A DNA stretch of 64,000 bases from Leisingera methylohalidivorans DSM 14336 (GCF_000511355.1 NC_023135.1:3958838-4022837); one strand, 5' to 3'. Numbered from the stretch's first letter, positions 47,214 to 57,288 are shown. Notes: generated by a model from the sequence alone, not told the origin. A program made the numbers and translations.

Positions 47214-47618
47214 CTAAGTGGGAAAGCCCATCTTAAACGCAACATGGGGCAGGGAAGTTGGCCAGGCCTGCTGTTTTACGTTGTTCCAATCCGGGCCCAG
47301 TGTGTCGGCGAGAGCACCAGTGAAGCTGCCTATGAAACCATGGAAATGGGCGTCTGACACCTCAAGTTAGCGGTGCTTCTCACCCTGCTGCTGGAGGAGC
47401 GAATCCAGCCGCTCGAAATCAACCAGCGCTTCGGAGATATGGGGCAGCGAGGCGAGCAGTTTTTCCTCTTACTGGGTTAGATCGTCAGGAAACAGGCTCT
47501 GGATATCCGGGCAGACGGCAAAGAGTTCTGAGTAGAATGGCGGCACAAAGGCTTCGATATTCATCCGCTCGCTTTCAAAGCACTGCCGGATCAGTTCTTT
47601 GCCTTGCTCGCTTACCAC
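47214..47618 (-). pseudogene. Bacterial globin pseudogene
   Basis: One continuous frame of 135 codons from a GTG at 47618 to a TAG at 47214-47216 reads as a globin (SEQGKELIRQCFE, FYSELFAVCPDIQSLFPDDLTQ, EEKLLASLPHISEALVDFERLDSLL, HFHGFIGSFTGALADTLGPDW, QQAWPTSLPHVAFKMGF). It is broken by two in-frame TAA codons, at codon 50 (47469-47471) and codon 84 (47367-47369). The second lies where globins have the proximal-histidine helix (GEKHR, stop, LEVSDAHF). Intact relatives bind O2 or NO. The flanks (47111-47213 and 47619-47845) show no other gene. Confidence 0.8.
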
Positions 47619-47845
47619 TGGAACCGACCCCCTGAACAGGTTGAGAAACAGAGGTGTTTTCGCTGCATCGCTTCATTCTGACAGTTAAGGGTTGAAAGCG
47701 GGATTAACCAACCCGGCGAATTCATTGGAAGCTGTTAACGGCTCCTGCAGTTTTCGCCCCCATTGCGGCCGCAGCTCCTGTTTTGCTCCTTGTTCGGCGA
47801 CCCTTGCGGCGCTAGAGCTTAGGGGCAGCTAAGTTCAGGAGCCAA

Positions 47846-48838
47846 ATGATGTCCAAACTGGTCACGATCTATGGCGGATCCGGTTTCGTGGGCCGCTACA
47901 TTACGCGGCGCATGGCCAAGGAAGGCTGGCGCGTGCGGGTGGCTGTGCGTCGTCCCAACGAAGCCATACATGTGAAGCCTTACGGCGTTCCGGGCCAGGT
48001 TGAGCCAGTGTTCTGCAACATCCGCGATGACAATTCTGTGGCCAGGGTGATGCAGGGCGCGGATGCGGTTGTGAACTGCGTCGGTGTCCTGAATGAACTT
48101 GGAAAGAACACCTTTAGCACTATCCATTCCGAAGGCGCGGGCCGTATCGCGCGGATCGCGTCGCAGCAGGGCGTGTCCAGCCTGGTGCATATCTCGGCGA
48201 TAGGCGCCGATGCCAATGGCCCCAGTGAATATGCCAAAACCAAAGCCGCAGGAGAAGCCGCGGTGCTGCAGAGCTTTCCTGGTGCGGTGATTTTGCGCCC
48301 CTCGGTAATCTTCGGGAACGAGGACGAATTTTTTAACCGCTTTGCCGGCATGACCCGGCTGTCGCCGATCCTGCCGATTGCGGCGGGCTCCACCAATTTC
48401 CAGCCGGTATTTGTTGATGATGTGGCCAAAGCCGCCGCCAAGGCGGCACTGGGAGAGGCTGCAGGCGGCATCTACGAACTTGGCGGTCCCGAGGTTAAAA
48501 GCTTCCGCACGCTGATGGCGCAGATGCTGGAGGTGATCCACCGCCGCCGCTTGATCCTGTCGCTGCCGCGCCCTGCCGCGTGGCTGGTGGCCTTCGGGTT
48601 TGACATGCTGCAGGCGGCCAGCTTCCAACTGATTGAGAACAAGGTGCTGACACGTGACCAGTTGCGGAGTCTGAAGGCGGATAATGTGGTGTCGGAAGGC
48701 GCCAAGGGATTTGGAGAACTAGGTATCAACCCAATGACACTAGGGTCGGTTCTGCCGGATTACCTGTGGAAATTCCGCCCCTCCGGCCAGTATGACGAGA
48801 TGACCAAGTCGGCTCGGAATCTGCGTAACGGCGCCTGA
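47846..48838 (+). CDS. Complex I NDUFA9-type NAD(P)-binding protein
   Basis: A 330-residue atypical short-chain dehydrogenase with the nucleotide-binding VTIYGGSGFVGRYITRRM (6-23), VNCVGVL near 77-83, and the YAKTKAAGEAAV segment carrying the YxxxK pair. It is closest to the NDUFA9-like accessory subunit that alphaproteobacterial complex I shares with mitochondria. The substrate is unknown, and a structural role is thought likely. Two ATGs stand in tandem (47846 and 47849) behind AGGAG. Confidence 0.88.
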   Translation: MMSKLVTIYGGSGFVGRYITRRMAKEGWRVRVAVRRPNEAIHVKPYGVPGQVEPVFCNIRDDNSVARVMQGADAVVNCVGVLNELGKNTFSTIHSEGAGRIARIASQQGVSSLVHISAIGADANGPSEYAKTKAAGEAAVLQSFPGAVILRPSVIFGNEDEFFNRFAGMTRLSPILPIAAGSTNFQPVFVDDVAKAAAKAALGEAAGGIYELGGPEVKSFRTLMAQMLEVIHRRRLILSLPRPAAWLVAFGFDMLQAASFQLIENKVLTRDQLRSLKADNVVSEGAKGFGELGINPMTLGSVLPDYLWKFRPSGQYDEMTKSARNLRNGA

Positions 48839-48865
48839 TATTTCTGCCGGTTCAAGGGTTTGATT

Positions 48866-48890
48866 GCGCGGGGATCTCCCCGCGCTTTTT
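48866..48890 (+). terminator. Rho-independent terminator, NDUFA9-like gene / uppP
   Basis: GCGCGGGGA and TCCCCGCGC form a perfect 9-bp stem with a 2-nt loop followed by TTTTT, between the two convergent genes. Confidence 0.92.
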
Positions 48891-48900
48891 CGTTTCAGCT

Positions 48901-49707
48901 TTAGCTGCCGTAAGCGATGGATAGAAGAATAATGCCCAGGATCACCCGGTAGATCACATAAGGCGTGAAACTGACCGAGCGCAGCAGCCGCATCATCAGG
49001 CTAAGCGCGGCCAGCGCCGACAACATCGCCAGAGCCGCAGCAATCCCTGCGTCCCGCATCAGCGCGGTATTGGCTTCCAGTGCGGCTTCGGTGCCCAGCA
49101 GAACGCCGGAGGCGATGATGGTCGGGATCGACATCAGCATGGCAATGCGGGCGCCGTCCTCACGGGTATAGCCCAGTTGCCGCGCACCGGTGATGGTAAT
49201 GCCCGAGCGCGAAGTGCCGGGGATCAGTGACAACATCTGCCAAAGGCCCATGATCAGGGCATCGCGGATGCCCCAGTCGCTGGACTGTTTCACCTCAGCG
49301 CCTTTCTGATCGGCCCAATACAGAACCAGCCCGAAGCCCAGCATGGTCCAGCCGATCACTGCCATTGACCGCAAAGAATGGCTGAGGCCGGTGAAATGCA
49401 GTATCGCTCCGAACAGGACAGTGGGGATGGTGGCGATAATCAGACCCATTGCAAGTTTGGATCCGGGGGTGTCCAGCCGACCGGTCAGGGCGCGGGGCAG
49501 ACCCGCAAGGCCCTCACGCACATCGCTCCAGAAGTAGATCAGTACTGCGGCCAGGGTGCCGACATGCACAGCAACATCAATCACCTGTCCTTGATCCTTG
49601 AGCCCAGTCAATCCGGGCAGCAGAATCAGATGGCCGGAGGAGGAAACTGGCAGGAATTCGGTAATACCTTGGATAAGCGCAACCAGGACCAGTTGGAAAA
49701 GCGGCAT
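48901..49707 (-). CDS. uppP: Undecaprenyl-diphosphate phosphatase UppP (BacA)
   Basis: UppP dephosphorylates undecaprenyl pyrophosphate at the membrane, recycling the lipid carrier for cell-wall synthesis; overexpression gives bacitracin resistance. The 268-residue protein has the signature QGITEFLPVSSSGHLIL (13-29) and SLIPGTSRSGITITGAR (about 160-176), and eight or so helices. The ATG at 49707 is preferred; a GTG at 49725 would add six residues. Confidence 0.95.
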   Translation of the reverse strand: MPLFQLVLVALIQGITEFLPVSSSGHLILLPGLTGLKDQGQVIDVAVHVGTLAAVLIYFWSDVREGLAGLPRALTGRLDTPGSKLAMGLIIATIPTVLFGAILHFTGLSHSLRSMAVIGWTMLGFGLVLYWADQKGAEVKQSSDWGIRDALIMGLWQMLSLIPGTSRSGITITGARQLGYTREDGARIAMLMSIPTIIASGVLLGTEAALEANTALMRDAGIAAALAMLSALAALSLMMRLLRSVSFTPYVIYRVILGIILLSIAYGS

Positions 49708-49881
49708 CCTGAAATCATCCCTCACTGGCCGCGGGCGGGCCGTAAACTGTCGTGACTCTGTATAAATCCCGGCTCCGGTTTGGAAAGCGGATATTAAGGT
49801 CCGGTTCGGTCTTAAAAATTCTGTACATTTCTGAAAAACAGGGTATCAGAAATCAAGCGCTGGCAAAATAGGTCAGCAAAG

Positions 49882-49911
49882 TTGACATAAAAGCGTATTG
49901 GTACCTGCAAT
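49882..49911 (+). promoter_or_regulatory. Possible sigma-70 promoter of gltD
   Basis: TTGACA (49882-49887), an 18-bp spacer and TGCAAT (49906-49911) lie about 40 bp upstream of the gltD GTG. The -35 is perfect and the -10 is weak, so this is tentative. Confidence 0.35.
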
Positions 49912-49949
49912 GGTGCCTGCGCAGCCAGACAAACGATGGAGTCCAGCCC

Positions 49950-51389
49950 GTGGCCAAGCAACCGATGCTGAAATTCGTGCAGATCGAACGCGACATGCCT
50001 CAAAAGCGTGACGCAAGTGTACGCAAGGAAGACTTCAATGAGATCTACGCAGAGTACGCTGCTGCCAAGGCCGAGGAACAGGCCAGCCGCTGCAGCCAGT
50101 GCGGTGTGCCTTATTGCCAAAGCCACTGCCCGCTGCACAACAACATCCCGGATTGGCTCCGCCTGACTGCAACCGGCCGTTTGGAAGAGGCCTATGCCGC
50201 CAGCCAGGCTACCAATACCTTTCCCGAGATCTGCGGCCGCATCTGCCCGCAAGACCGCCTGTGCGAAGGCAATTGCGTGATCGAGCAGTCAGGCCATGGC
50301 ACTGTCACCATCGGCTCGGTTGAAAAATACATCACCGACACCGCCTGGGAAAACGGTTGGGTGAAACCCGCAGCGCCACTGGCCGAGCGCAGCGAGAGCG
50401 TCGGCATCATCGGCGGCGGCCCTGGCGGCCTCGCAGCAGCAGACATGCTTCGCAAGGCCGGCGTGCAAGTCACCGTCTATGACCGTTACGACAGGGCAGG
50501 CGGGCTGCTGATGTATGGCATCCCCAGCTTTAAGCTCGAAAAGGATGTGGTCGAGCGCCGTAACAAGCTGCTGGCCGATGGCGGGGTGACATTCAAGCTG
50601 AACTGCAACGTCGGCGAGGACATCACGTTTGAGGAGATCCGCAGCAAGCATAACGCAGTTATCATTGCCACCGGCGTCTATAAATCGCGCGATCTGGCAA
50701 TGCCGGGCAGCGGTTCGGAGGGGATCGTTAAGGCGATCGACTTCCTGTGCGCGTCGAACAAGAAAAGTTTTGGCGACGAGGTTGCCGAGTTCGACAATGG
50801 CAGCCTGAACGCCGAAGGCAAGAAGGTTGTGGTGATCGGCGGCGGTGATACCGCGATGGACTGCGTGCGGACCTCAATCCGTCAGGGCGCAACATCGGTC
50901 AAATGCCTGTACCGCCGCGACCGTGCCAACATGCCGGGATCGCAGCGGGAAACTCAGAACGCCGAGGAAGAAGGCGTGGTCTTCGAATGGCTGTCAGCGC
51001 CCAAGGGCTTTACCGATGAGGGCGGCAAAGTTGCCGGTGTGATGGTGCAGAAAATGCGCCTTGGTCAGCCGGATGCTTCGGGCCGCCAGGCGCCGGAAGT
51101 GATCGAAGGCGCGGACTACGTCGAAGAGGCCGACTTGGTCATCAAGGCCCTTGGATTTGAACCGGAACAGCTGCCCGCGCTGTGGAACCAGCCGGAGCTG
51201 CCGGTGACGCGCTGGGGAACCGTCAAGGCAGCTTTCAAGACCGGCGCGACCGATCTGGACGGCGTCTATGCGGTGGGTGACATCGTGCGCGGCGCCTCGC
51301 TGGTGGTTTGGGCGATCAAGGATGGCCGCGACTGCGCCGAGGCGATCCTTGAGACCTTCAACAGAAAGACAGCATTGGCGGCGGAATAG
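49950..51389 (+). CDS. gltD: Glutamate synthase [NADPH] small chain
   Basis: GltD passes electrons from NADPH through FAD and iron-sulfur centres to the large subunit GltB. The 479-residue protein begins at a GTG with GGAG upstream. It has the N-terminal cysteine cluster CSQCGVPYCQSHCPLHNN (about 47-64) and CGRICPQDRLCEGNC, the FAD-binding GGGPGGLAAADML (about 154-166), and the NADPH-binding VIGGGDTAMDCVR. It precedes the GFA gene and gltB, the two subunits being split by that small gene. Confidence 0.96.
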   Translation: MAKQPMLKFVQIERDMPQKRDASVRKEDFNEIYAEYAAAKAEEQASRCSQCGVPYCQSHCPLHNNIPDWLRLTATGRLEEAYAASQATNTFPEICGRICPQDRLCEGNCVIEQSGHGTVTIGSVEKYITDTAWENGWVKPAAPLAERSESVGIIGGGPGGLAAADMLRKAGVQVTVYDRYDRAGGLLMYGIPSFKLEKDVVERRNKLLADGGVTFKLNCNVGEDITFEEIRSKHNAVIIATGVYKSRDLAMPGSGSEGIVKAIDFLCASNKKSFGDEVAEFDNGSLNAEGKKVVVIGGGDTAMDCVRTSIRQGATSVKCLYRRDRANMPGSQRETQNAEEEGVVFEWLSAPKGFTDEGGKVAGVMVQKMRLGQPDASGRQAPEVIEGADYVEEADLVIKALGFEPEQLPALWNQPELPVTRWGTVKAAFKTGATDLDGVYAVGDIVRGASLVVWAIKDGRDCAEAILETFNRKTALAAE

Positions 51390-51487
51390 GTCGGCGGCCT
51401 GCCTTACACCGCCTGTGCGCCGGCAGAGCAATAATAAACCGCAGCAAGGTCACTAATTCTGACCCAGCCAGCAGAAGGTAGATGGAC

Positions 51488-51922
51488 ATGAGTGAATTGC
51501 AGGGACAATGCATGTGCGGCGCGGTGACCGTCACCGCCACGCCTGCGCGCGCCTCCATTTCCGCCTGCCATTGCGAGATGTGCCAGCGCTGGGCCAGCGG
51601 TCCTTACCTGAGCTTTCAGGCGGCCAGCGGCTATGCGGCGTTGGGGCCGGTGCATACATATGAATCCTCCGGCTGGGCCGAGCGTGCGTTCTGCGGCAAA
51701 TGCGGATCGGCGCTTTGGTACAGGATGACCGCAGGAGAACATAAGGGTCAGACACAGATGTCGGCTGGCCTGTTTGAAAACGCAGGCGGCAATGAATTGC
51801 GCCTGGAACTTTACATAGACAAAAAGCCAGAGGGCTACGGATTCGAAAGCAGCAGCCGGAAGCTGACCGGAGCTGACGTGATCGAGATGTTTGCCCCCTC
51901 CGTAGAAGGAAACAGCCAATGA
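51488..51922 (+). CDS. GFA family protein (CENP-V fold), between gltD and gltB
   Basis: A 144-residue zinc-binding GFA/CENP-V family protein with the three cysteine clusters CMCGAV, CHCEMCQ and CGKCGSALW. The family includes glutathione-dependent formaldehyde-activating enzymes, but most members have unknown functions. The ATG at 51488 has AAGG upstream; one at 51482 is an alternative. Its stop overlaps the gltB ATG by 4 bp, so it is in the glutamate synthase operon. Confidence 0.9.
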   Translation: MSELQGQCMCGAVTVTATPARASISACHCEMCQRWASGPYLSFQAASGYAALGPVHTYESSGWAERAFCGKCGSALWYRMTAGEHKGQTQMSAGLFENAGGNELRLELYIDKKPEGYGFESSSRKLTGADVIEMFAPSVEGNSQ

Positions 51923-54900
51923 CCAAATATGATGCCGATTGGGTGCGCGCCGAGGAAGCCAAGCGCAAGTGGATGGCTGAAAATGGCTTGTATGCGGAAG
52001 AGGAAGAGCATTCCTCCTGCGGCGTGGGCCTGGTGGTCTCGGTTGACGGCAAGAAAAGCCGCAAGGTGGTTGAGGCCGGCATTGATGCGCTGAAGGCGAT
52101 CTGGCACCGCGGCGCGGTGGATGCTGACGGCAAGACCGGTGATGGCGCGGGAATCCATGTGCAGATCCCGGTTCCCTTCTTTTATGACCAGATCCGCCGC
52201 ACCGGCCACGAGCCGCGCCAGGATGAGCTGATGGCCGTTGGGCAGGTGTTCCTGCCACGCACTGACTTTGGTGCGCAGGAACGTTGCCGGACCATCGTGG
52301 AAACCGAAGTTCTGCGTATGGGTTATTCCATCTATGGCTGGCGCCATGTGCCGGTGGATGTAGCCTGCCTGGGTGAGAAGGCCAATGCGACCCGACCGGA
52401 GATCGAGCAGATCCTGATTTCCAACGCCAAGGGCGTGGATGAGGAAACATTCGAGCGTGAACTGTATGTGATCCGCCGCCGGATCGAGAAGGCGGCTAAT
52501 GCCGCGGCGATCTCGGGCCTTTATATTGCATCGCTCAGCTGCCGCTCGATCATTTACAAAGGGATGATGCTGGCCGAGCAGGTTGCAGTGTTCTATCCGG
52601 ACCTGATGGACGCGCGGTTCGAAAGCGCCTTTGCGATCTATCACCAGCGGTATTCCACCAACACCTTCCCGCAATGGTGGCTGGCGCAGCCGTTCCGCAT
52701 GCTGGCCCACAACGGTGAGATCAACACGCTGAAGGGCAATCTGAACTGGATGAAGAGCCATGAGATCCGCATGGCGTCGGCGACCTTTGGCGACCATGCC
52801 GAAGACATCAAGCCGATCGTGCCGGGCGGTGCATCGGATTCGGCGGCGCTGGACGGCGTGTTTGAGGTGCTGGTGCGCGCGGGCCGCTCCGCGCCGATGG
52901 CGAAAACCATGCTGGTGCCGGAAAGCTGGTCCAAGCAGGCCGTGGAGCTGCCGCAGGCCTGGCGTGACATGTATTCCTACTGCAATTCGGTGATGGAGCC
53001 CTGGGACGGCCCCGCTGCGCTGGCAATGACCGACGGCCGCTGGGTCTGTGCGGGCCTGGACCGAAATGGTCTGCGTCCGATGCGCTATGTGGTGACCGGC
53101 GACGGGCTGTTGATTGCGGGTTCCGAGGCCGGCATGGTGCCGATTGACGAGGCATCTGTGATTGAAAAGGGCGCCTTGGGGCCGGGTCAGATGCTGGCAG
53201 TCGACATGCAGAAGGGCAAACTGTTCAACGACCAGCAGATCAAAGACAAACTGTCCCGGGCGTTGCCGTTTGGCGATTGGGTCAAGCGGATCAACGATCT
53301 GGACACCACCCTGGCCAGCGCGCCCGAGCAGCCGCTGTTCACCGGTGAAGAGCTGCGCCGCCGTCAGGTTGCTGCCGGGTATACCATTGAGGAACTGGAG
53401 CAGATCCTGGCGCCGATGGCAGAGGACGGCAAGGAATCTCTGGCCTCGATGGGCGACGACACGCCCTCTGCGGTGCTCTCCAAGATGTACCGCCCGCTGA
53501 GCCACTTCTTCCGCCAGAACTTCAGCCAGGTGACTAACCCGCCGATCGACTCATTGCGTGAATACCGGGTGATGTCGCTGAAGACCCGGTTCGGTAACCT
53601 GAAGAACGTTCTGGACGAGGACAGCTCGCAGACCGAGATCATCGTGCTGGAAAGCCCATTTGTGGGCAATGCCCAGTGGGACAAGCTGGTCCAGCAGTTC
53701 AACGCGCCGCTGGCCGAGATCAATTGCAGCTTTGCACCGGGCCGCGGATCGCTGAGCGCAGCGCTGGAGCGGATCCGGGGAGAGGCTGAGGAAGCGGTGC
53801 GCTCAGGTGCGGGCCACATCGTGCTGACCGATCAGTACTCGGATGCGGGCAAAGTGGCGATGCCGATGATTCTGGCGACCTCCGCCGTGCATTCGCATCT
53901 GACCCGCAAAGGGTTGCGGACCTTCTGTTCGCTGAACGTGCGCTCCGCCGAGTGCGTCGATCCGCATTACTTTGCAGTGCTGATCGGCTGCGGCGCCACC
54001 GTGGTGAACGCCTACCTGGCCGAGGATTCGTTGGCCGACCGCATTGATCGCGGGCTGCTGGACGGCAGCCTTACCGAAAATGTCGCCCGCTACCGCGAGG
54101 CTATCGACCAGGGTCTGTTGAAGATCATGGCCAAAATGGGGATCTCGGTTGTGTCCTCCTATCGCGGCGGACTGAACTTTGAGGCCGTGGGCCTGTCCCG
54201 CGCCATGTGCGCCGAGTATTTTCCGGGCATGACCAGCCGCATTTCCGGCATCGGTGTGACCGGTATCCAGACCAAGGCGGAGGAGATCCATGCCAAGGCC
54301 TGGAAGACGCAGGAAGGGATCCTTCCGATCGGCGGTTTCTACAAGGCGCGCAAATCGGGCGAGACCCACGCCTGGGAAGCGACCTCGATGCATATGATGC
54401 AGATGGCCTGCAACCGCGCGTCTTACGAGCTGTGGAAGCAGTATTCAGCCAAGATGCAGTCGAACCCGCCGATCCACCTACGCGACCTGTTGCAGATCAA
54501 GCCAATGGGCAACGCTGTGCCGATTGAGGAAGTGGAATCGATCACCTCGATCCGCAAGCGGTTTGTGACCCCGGGTATGTCCTTGGGCGCGCTGAGCCCC
54601 GAGGCGCACAAGACGCTGAATGTGGCGATGAACAGGATCGGGGCCAAATCCGATTCGGGCGAGGGTGGTGAAGATCCAGCACATTTCGTGCCGGAACCGA
54701 ACGGTGATAACCCGTCTGCGAAGATCAAGCAGGTCGCTTCGGGCCGTTTTGGTGTAACCGCAGAATACCTGAACCAGTGTGAAGAGCTGGAAATCAAGGT
54801 GGCGCAGGGCGCCAAGCCCGGCGAGGGCGGACAGCTGCCGGGGATGAAGGTCACCGACCTGATTGCCCGACTGCGCCACTCGACCAAGGGTGTTACCCTG

Positions 54901-56451
54901 ATCTCGCCGCCGCCGCATCACGATATCTACTCGATCGAGGATCTGGCCCAGCTGATCTATGACCTCAAGCAGATCAACCCGCGCTGCAAGGTGACGGTAA
55001 AGCTGGTGGCGTCTTCCGGCGTTGGTACCATTGCGGCCGGCGTGGCCAAGGCAAAAGCCGACGTAATCCTGATTTCGGGCCACAATGGCGGCACCGGGGC
55101 GTCGCCTGCTACCTCGATCAAATATGCGGGCCTGCCGTGGGAGATGGGCCTGACGGAAGCGCATCAGGTGCTGGCGATGAACAACCTGCGCGAGCGGGTG
55201 ACCTTGCGTACCGACGGCGGCCTGCGCACCGGCCGCGATATTGTCATGGCCGCAATGCTGGGCGCCGAGGAATACGGCATTGGCACCGCGGCGCTAATCG
55301 CCATGGGCTGCATCATGGTGCGCCAGTGCCAGTCCAACACCTGCCCGGTTGGCGTCTGCACCCAGGACGAAGCGCTGCGCGGCAAGTTCACCGGAAATGC
55401 GGACAAGGTGGTGAACTTGATCACCTTCTATGCGCAGGAAGTGCGGGAGATCCTTGCCTCCATCGGTGCCCGCTCGCTTGACGAGGTGATCGGCCGCGCC
55501 GACCTGCTGGCGCAGGTGTCGCGCGGATCCGCGCACCTGGATGATCTGGATCTGAACCCGCTGCTGATCACCGTCGATGGTTCTGCCAACATCGTCTATA
55601 ACCGCGACAAGGACCGCAATGCGGTGCCGGACACGCTGGATGCGGAGATCGTGCGCGATGCCGCCCGCTTCCTGCAGGACGGCGAGAAGATGCAGCTGTC
55701 TTATGCGGTGCAGAACACCCACCGCACCGTAGGCACCCGCACTTCCAGCCATATCGTGCGCAACTTCGGTATGCGGAATTCGTTCCAGCCGGATCACCTG
55801 ACGGTGAAGCTGCAAGGGTCCGCCGGGCAGTCGCTGGGCGCATTTGCAGCACCGGGGTTGAAGCTGGAAGTGTCGGGCGATGCAAATGACTATGTCGGCA
55901 AGGGCCTGTCGGGCGGCACCATTGTGGTGCGTCCGCCGCAGGTGAGCCCGCTGAAAGCGTCTGAGAACACCATCATTGGCAATACTGTACTGTACGGTGC
56001 GACGGACGGTTATCTTTTCGCGGCAGGCCGCGCAGGCGAGCGGTTCGGCGTGCGCAACTCGGGTGCCACGGTTGTAATCGAAGGCTGCGGTGCCTGCGGC
56101 TGTGAGTACATGACCGGCGGTGTGGCGGTGATTCTGGGTTCGATCGGCGCCAATTTCGGCGCGGGCATGACCGGCGGAATGGCGTATCTTTACGATCCCG
56201 ACGGCAAGGCGGAGACCATGATGAACATGGAATCTCTGGTCACCTGTCCGTTGACCGTGGCGCATTGGGAAGCGGAGCTGAAAACCCTGATTGCCCGCCA
56301 CCTGGAGGAAACCGGCAGCCAGAAGGCCGCAGACATCCTACAGCACTGGGACATCGAGAAGGCTAATTTCCTGCAGGTCTGTCCGAAGGAGATGCTCGAC
56401 AAACTCGCGCATCCTGTGATGCAGGAACAGGCGGCTGTTCCGGCAGAATAA
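51919..56451 (+). CDS. gltB: Glutamate synthase [NADPH] large chain
   Basis: GltB converts glutamine plus 2-oxoglutarate to two glutamates, the main ammonia-assimilation step with glutamine synthetase. The 1510-residue protein has an N-terminal propeptide of 33 residues before the class II amidotransferase cysteine (HSSCGVGLVVSV, C34). It also has the FMN/synthase domain (GGEDPAHFVPE, SGHNGGTGASPATSIKYAGLPWE), the 3Fe-4S cluster CIMVRQCQSNTCPVGVC, and a C-terminal beta-helix (GGTIVVRPP, GERFGVRNSGATVVIEG). A terminator follows 25 bp after the stop. Confidence 0.97.
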   Translation: MTKYDADWVRAEEAKRKWMAENGLYAEEEEHSSCGVGLVVSVDGKKSRKVVEAGIDALKAIWHRGAVDADGKTGDGAGIHVQIPVPFFYDQIRRTGHEPRQDELMAVGQVFLPRTDFGAQERCRTIVETEVLRMGYSIYGWRHVPVDVACLGEKANATRPEIEQILISNAKGVDEETFERELYVIRRRIEKAANAAAISGLYIASLSCRSIIYKGMMLAEQVAVFYPDLMDARFESAFAIYHQRYSTNTFPQWWLAQPFRMLAHNGEINTLKGNLNWMKSHEIRMASATFGDHAEDIKPIVPGGASDSAALDGVFEVLVRAGRSAPMAKTMLVPESWSKQAVELPQAWRDMYSYCNSVMEPWDGPAALAMTDGRWVCAGLDRNGLRPMRYVVTGDGLLIAGSEAGMVPIDEASVIEKGALGPGQMLAVDMQKGKLFNDQQIKDKLSRALPFGDWVKRINDLDTTLASAPEQPLFTGEELRRRQVAAGYTIEELEQILAPMAEDGKESLASMGDDTPSAVLSKMYRPLSHFFRQNFSQVTNPPIDSLREYRVMSLKTRFGNLKNVLDEDSSQTEIIVLESPFVGNAQWDKLVQQFNAPLAEINCSFAPGRGSLSAALERIRGEAEEAVRSGAGHIVLTDQYSDAGKVAMPMILATSAVHSHLTRKGLRTFCSLNVRSAECVDPHYFAVLIGCGATVVNAYLAEDSLADRIDRGLLDGSLTENVARYREAIDQGLLKIMAKMGISVVSSYRGGLNFEAVGLSRAMCAEYFPGMTSRISGIGVTGIQTKAEEIHAKAWKTQEGILPIGGFYKARKSGETHAWEATSMHMMQMACNRASYELWKQYSAKMQSNPPIHLRDLLQIKPMGNAVPIEEVESITSIRKRFVTPGMSLGALSPEAHKTLNVAMNRIGAKSDSGEGGEDPAHFVPEPNGDNPSAKIKQVASGRFGVTAEYLNQCEELEIKVAQGAKPGEGGQLPGMKVTDLIARLRHSTKGVTLISPPPHHDIYSIEDLAQLIYDLKQINPRCKVTVKLVASSGVGTIAAGVAKAKADVILISGHNGGTGASPATSIKYAGLPWEMGLTEAHQVLAMNNLRERVTLRTDGGLRTGRDIVMAAMLGAEEYGIGTAALIAMGCIMVRQCQSNTCPVGVCTQDEALRGKFTGNADKVVNLITFYAQEVREILASIGARSLDEVIGRADLLAQVSRGSAHLDDLDLNPLLITVDGSANIVYNRDKDRNAVPDTLDAEIVRDAARFLQDGEKMQLSYAVQNTHRTVGTRTSSHIVRNFGMRNSFQPDHLTVKLQGSAGQSLGAFAAPGLKLEVSGDANDYVGKGLSGGTIVVRPPQVSPLKASENTIIGNTVLYGATDGYLFAAGRAGERFGVRNSGATVVIEGCGACGCEYMTGGVAVILGSIGANFGAGMTGGMAYLYDPDGKAETMMNMESLVTCPLTVAHWEAELKTLIARHLEETGSQKAADILQHWDIEKANFLQVCPKEMLDKLAHPVMQEQAAVPAE

Positions 56452-56475
56452 GCCAAGCTAAAGACTTGAACACAG

Positions 56476-56510
56476 ACCCCGCAGGCAATTGCTTGCGGGG
56501 TTTGCTTTTT
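56476..56510 (+). terminator. Rho-independent terminator of the glt operon
   Basis: ACCCCGCA pairs with TGCGGGGT, the inner GGC/GCT pairs extend the stem to an AATT loop, and TTTGCTTTTT follows. Confidence 0.9.
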
Positions 56511-56550
56511 GGCGGTTGGTTACCCGGGGCATGCTGGCCTATAGAGGGGT

Positions 56551-57288
56551 ATGGCAAAGGCTGTTGCAAATAAGAAGAGAGCCAAGAGCAGTAAGAAGGC
56601 GGCAAGGCTGAAGGTTCAGCCCCTGCGCTGGCTTCGGCGCTGGCTAGTGCGGACGCTTCTGGCCGTGGCGGCGGTGTTTCTTTTCCTTATCCTGCTGTTT
56701 TCGGTGGTGAACCCGCCGGTCACCCATACGATCTGGGCTGAGCAGCGCCGTTTGGGTGAGGTCGACCGGATGTGGGTGCCGCTTGAGGAAATCGCCCCGG
56801 TGCTGACGCGCTCGGTGGTGGCCGCCGAGGATGCGCAGTTCTGCCGCCACTGGGGTTTTGATGCCCGCGCCATTCAGGCAGCGATTGAGGCGGGCGGCGC
56901 CCGCGGCGGTTCGACCATTTCACAGCAGGTGGTCAAGAATGTGTTCCTGTGGCAGGGCCGCAGCTGGCCGCGCAAAGTGCTGGAAACGCTGCTGACCCCG
57001 GCGGTCGAGGCCGTCTGGAGCAAGAAGCGCATCCTTGAGGTTTATTTGAACGTGGCCGAAATGGATGAGGGCGTATTTGGCGCCGAGGCTGCGGCGCGCA
57101 AGTATTTCGGAGTTGGCCCCAACGAACTCAGCGCCCGGCAGGCGGCGTTGATCGCTGCTGTGCTGCCCGATCCCAAGGACCGCTCCGCCCGCCGCCCCAG
57201 CAGATTTGTCCAGCGCCGTGCCGCACAGATCGCGGATGGGGCGGCCACCATTCGCGCAGATGGCCGGGCCGCCTGTTTCGAGGATTGA
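56551..57288 (+). CDS. mtgA: Monofunctional peptidoglycan glycosyltransferase MtgA
   Basis: MtgA polymerises lipid II into glycan strands without a transpeptidase domain. The 245-residue protein has a basic N-terminus, one membrane helix (about 35-55), and the GT51 domain with RSVVAAEDAQFCRHWGFD (catalytic Glu near residue 93), GGSTISQQVVKNVFLW and the RILEVYLNVAEMDEGVFGAEAAA motif. Length is typical. Confidence 0.95.
   Translation: MAKAVANKKRAKSSKKAARLKVQPLRWLRRWLVRTLLAVAAVFLFLILLFSVVNPPVTHTIWAEQRRLGEVDRMWVPLEEIAPVLTRSVVAAEDAQFCRHWGFDARAIQAAIEAGGARGGSTISQQVVKNVFLWQGRSWPRKVLETLLTPAVEAVWSKKRILEVYLNVAEMDEGVFGAEAAARKYFGVGPNELSARQAALIAAVLPDPKDRSARRPSRFVQRRAAQIADGAATIRADGRAACFED

Noticed and set aside
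51835..53505. 556-codon minus-strand reading frame opposite gltB
   Set aside because: Composition is His/Arg/Gln-rich as expected for the complement of gltB codons, and no motif is present.
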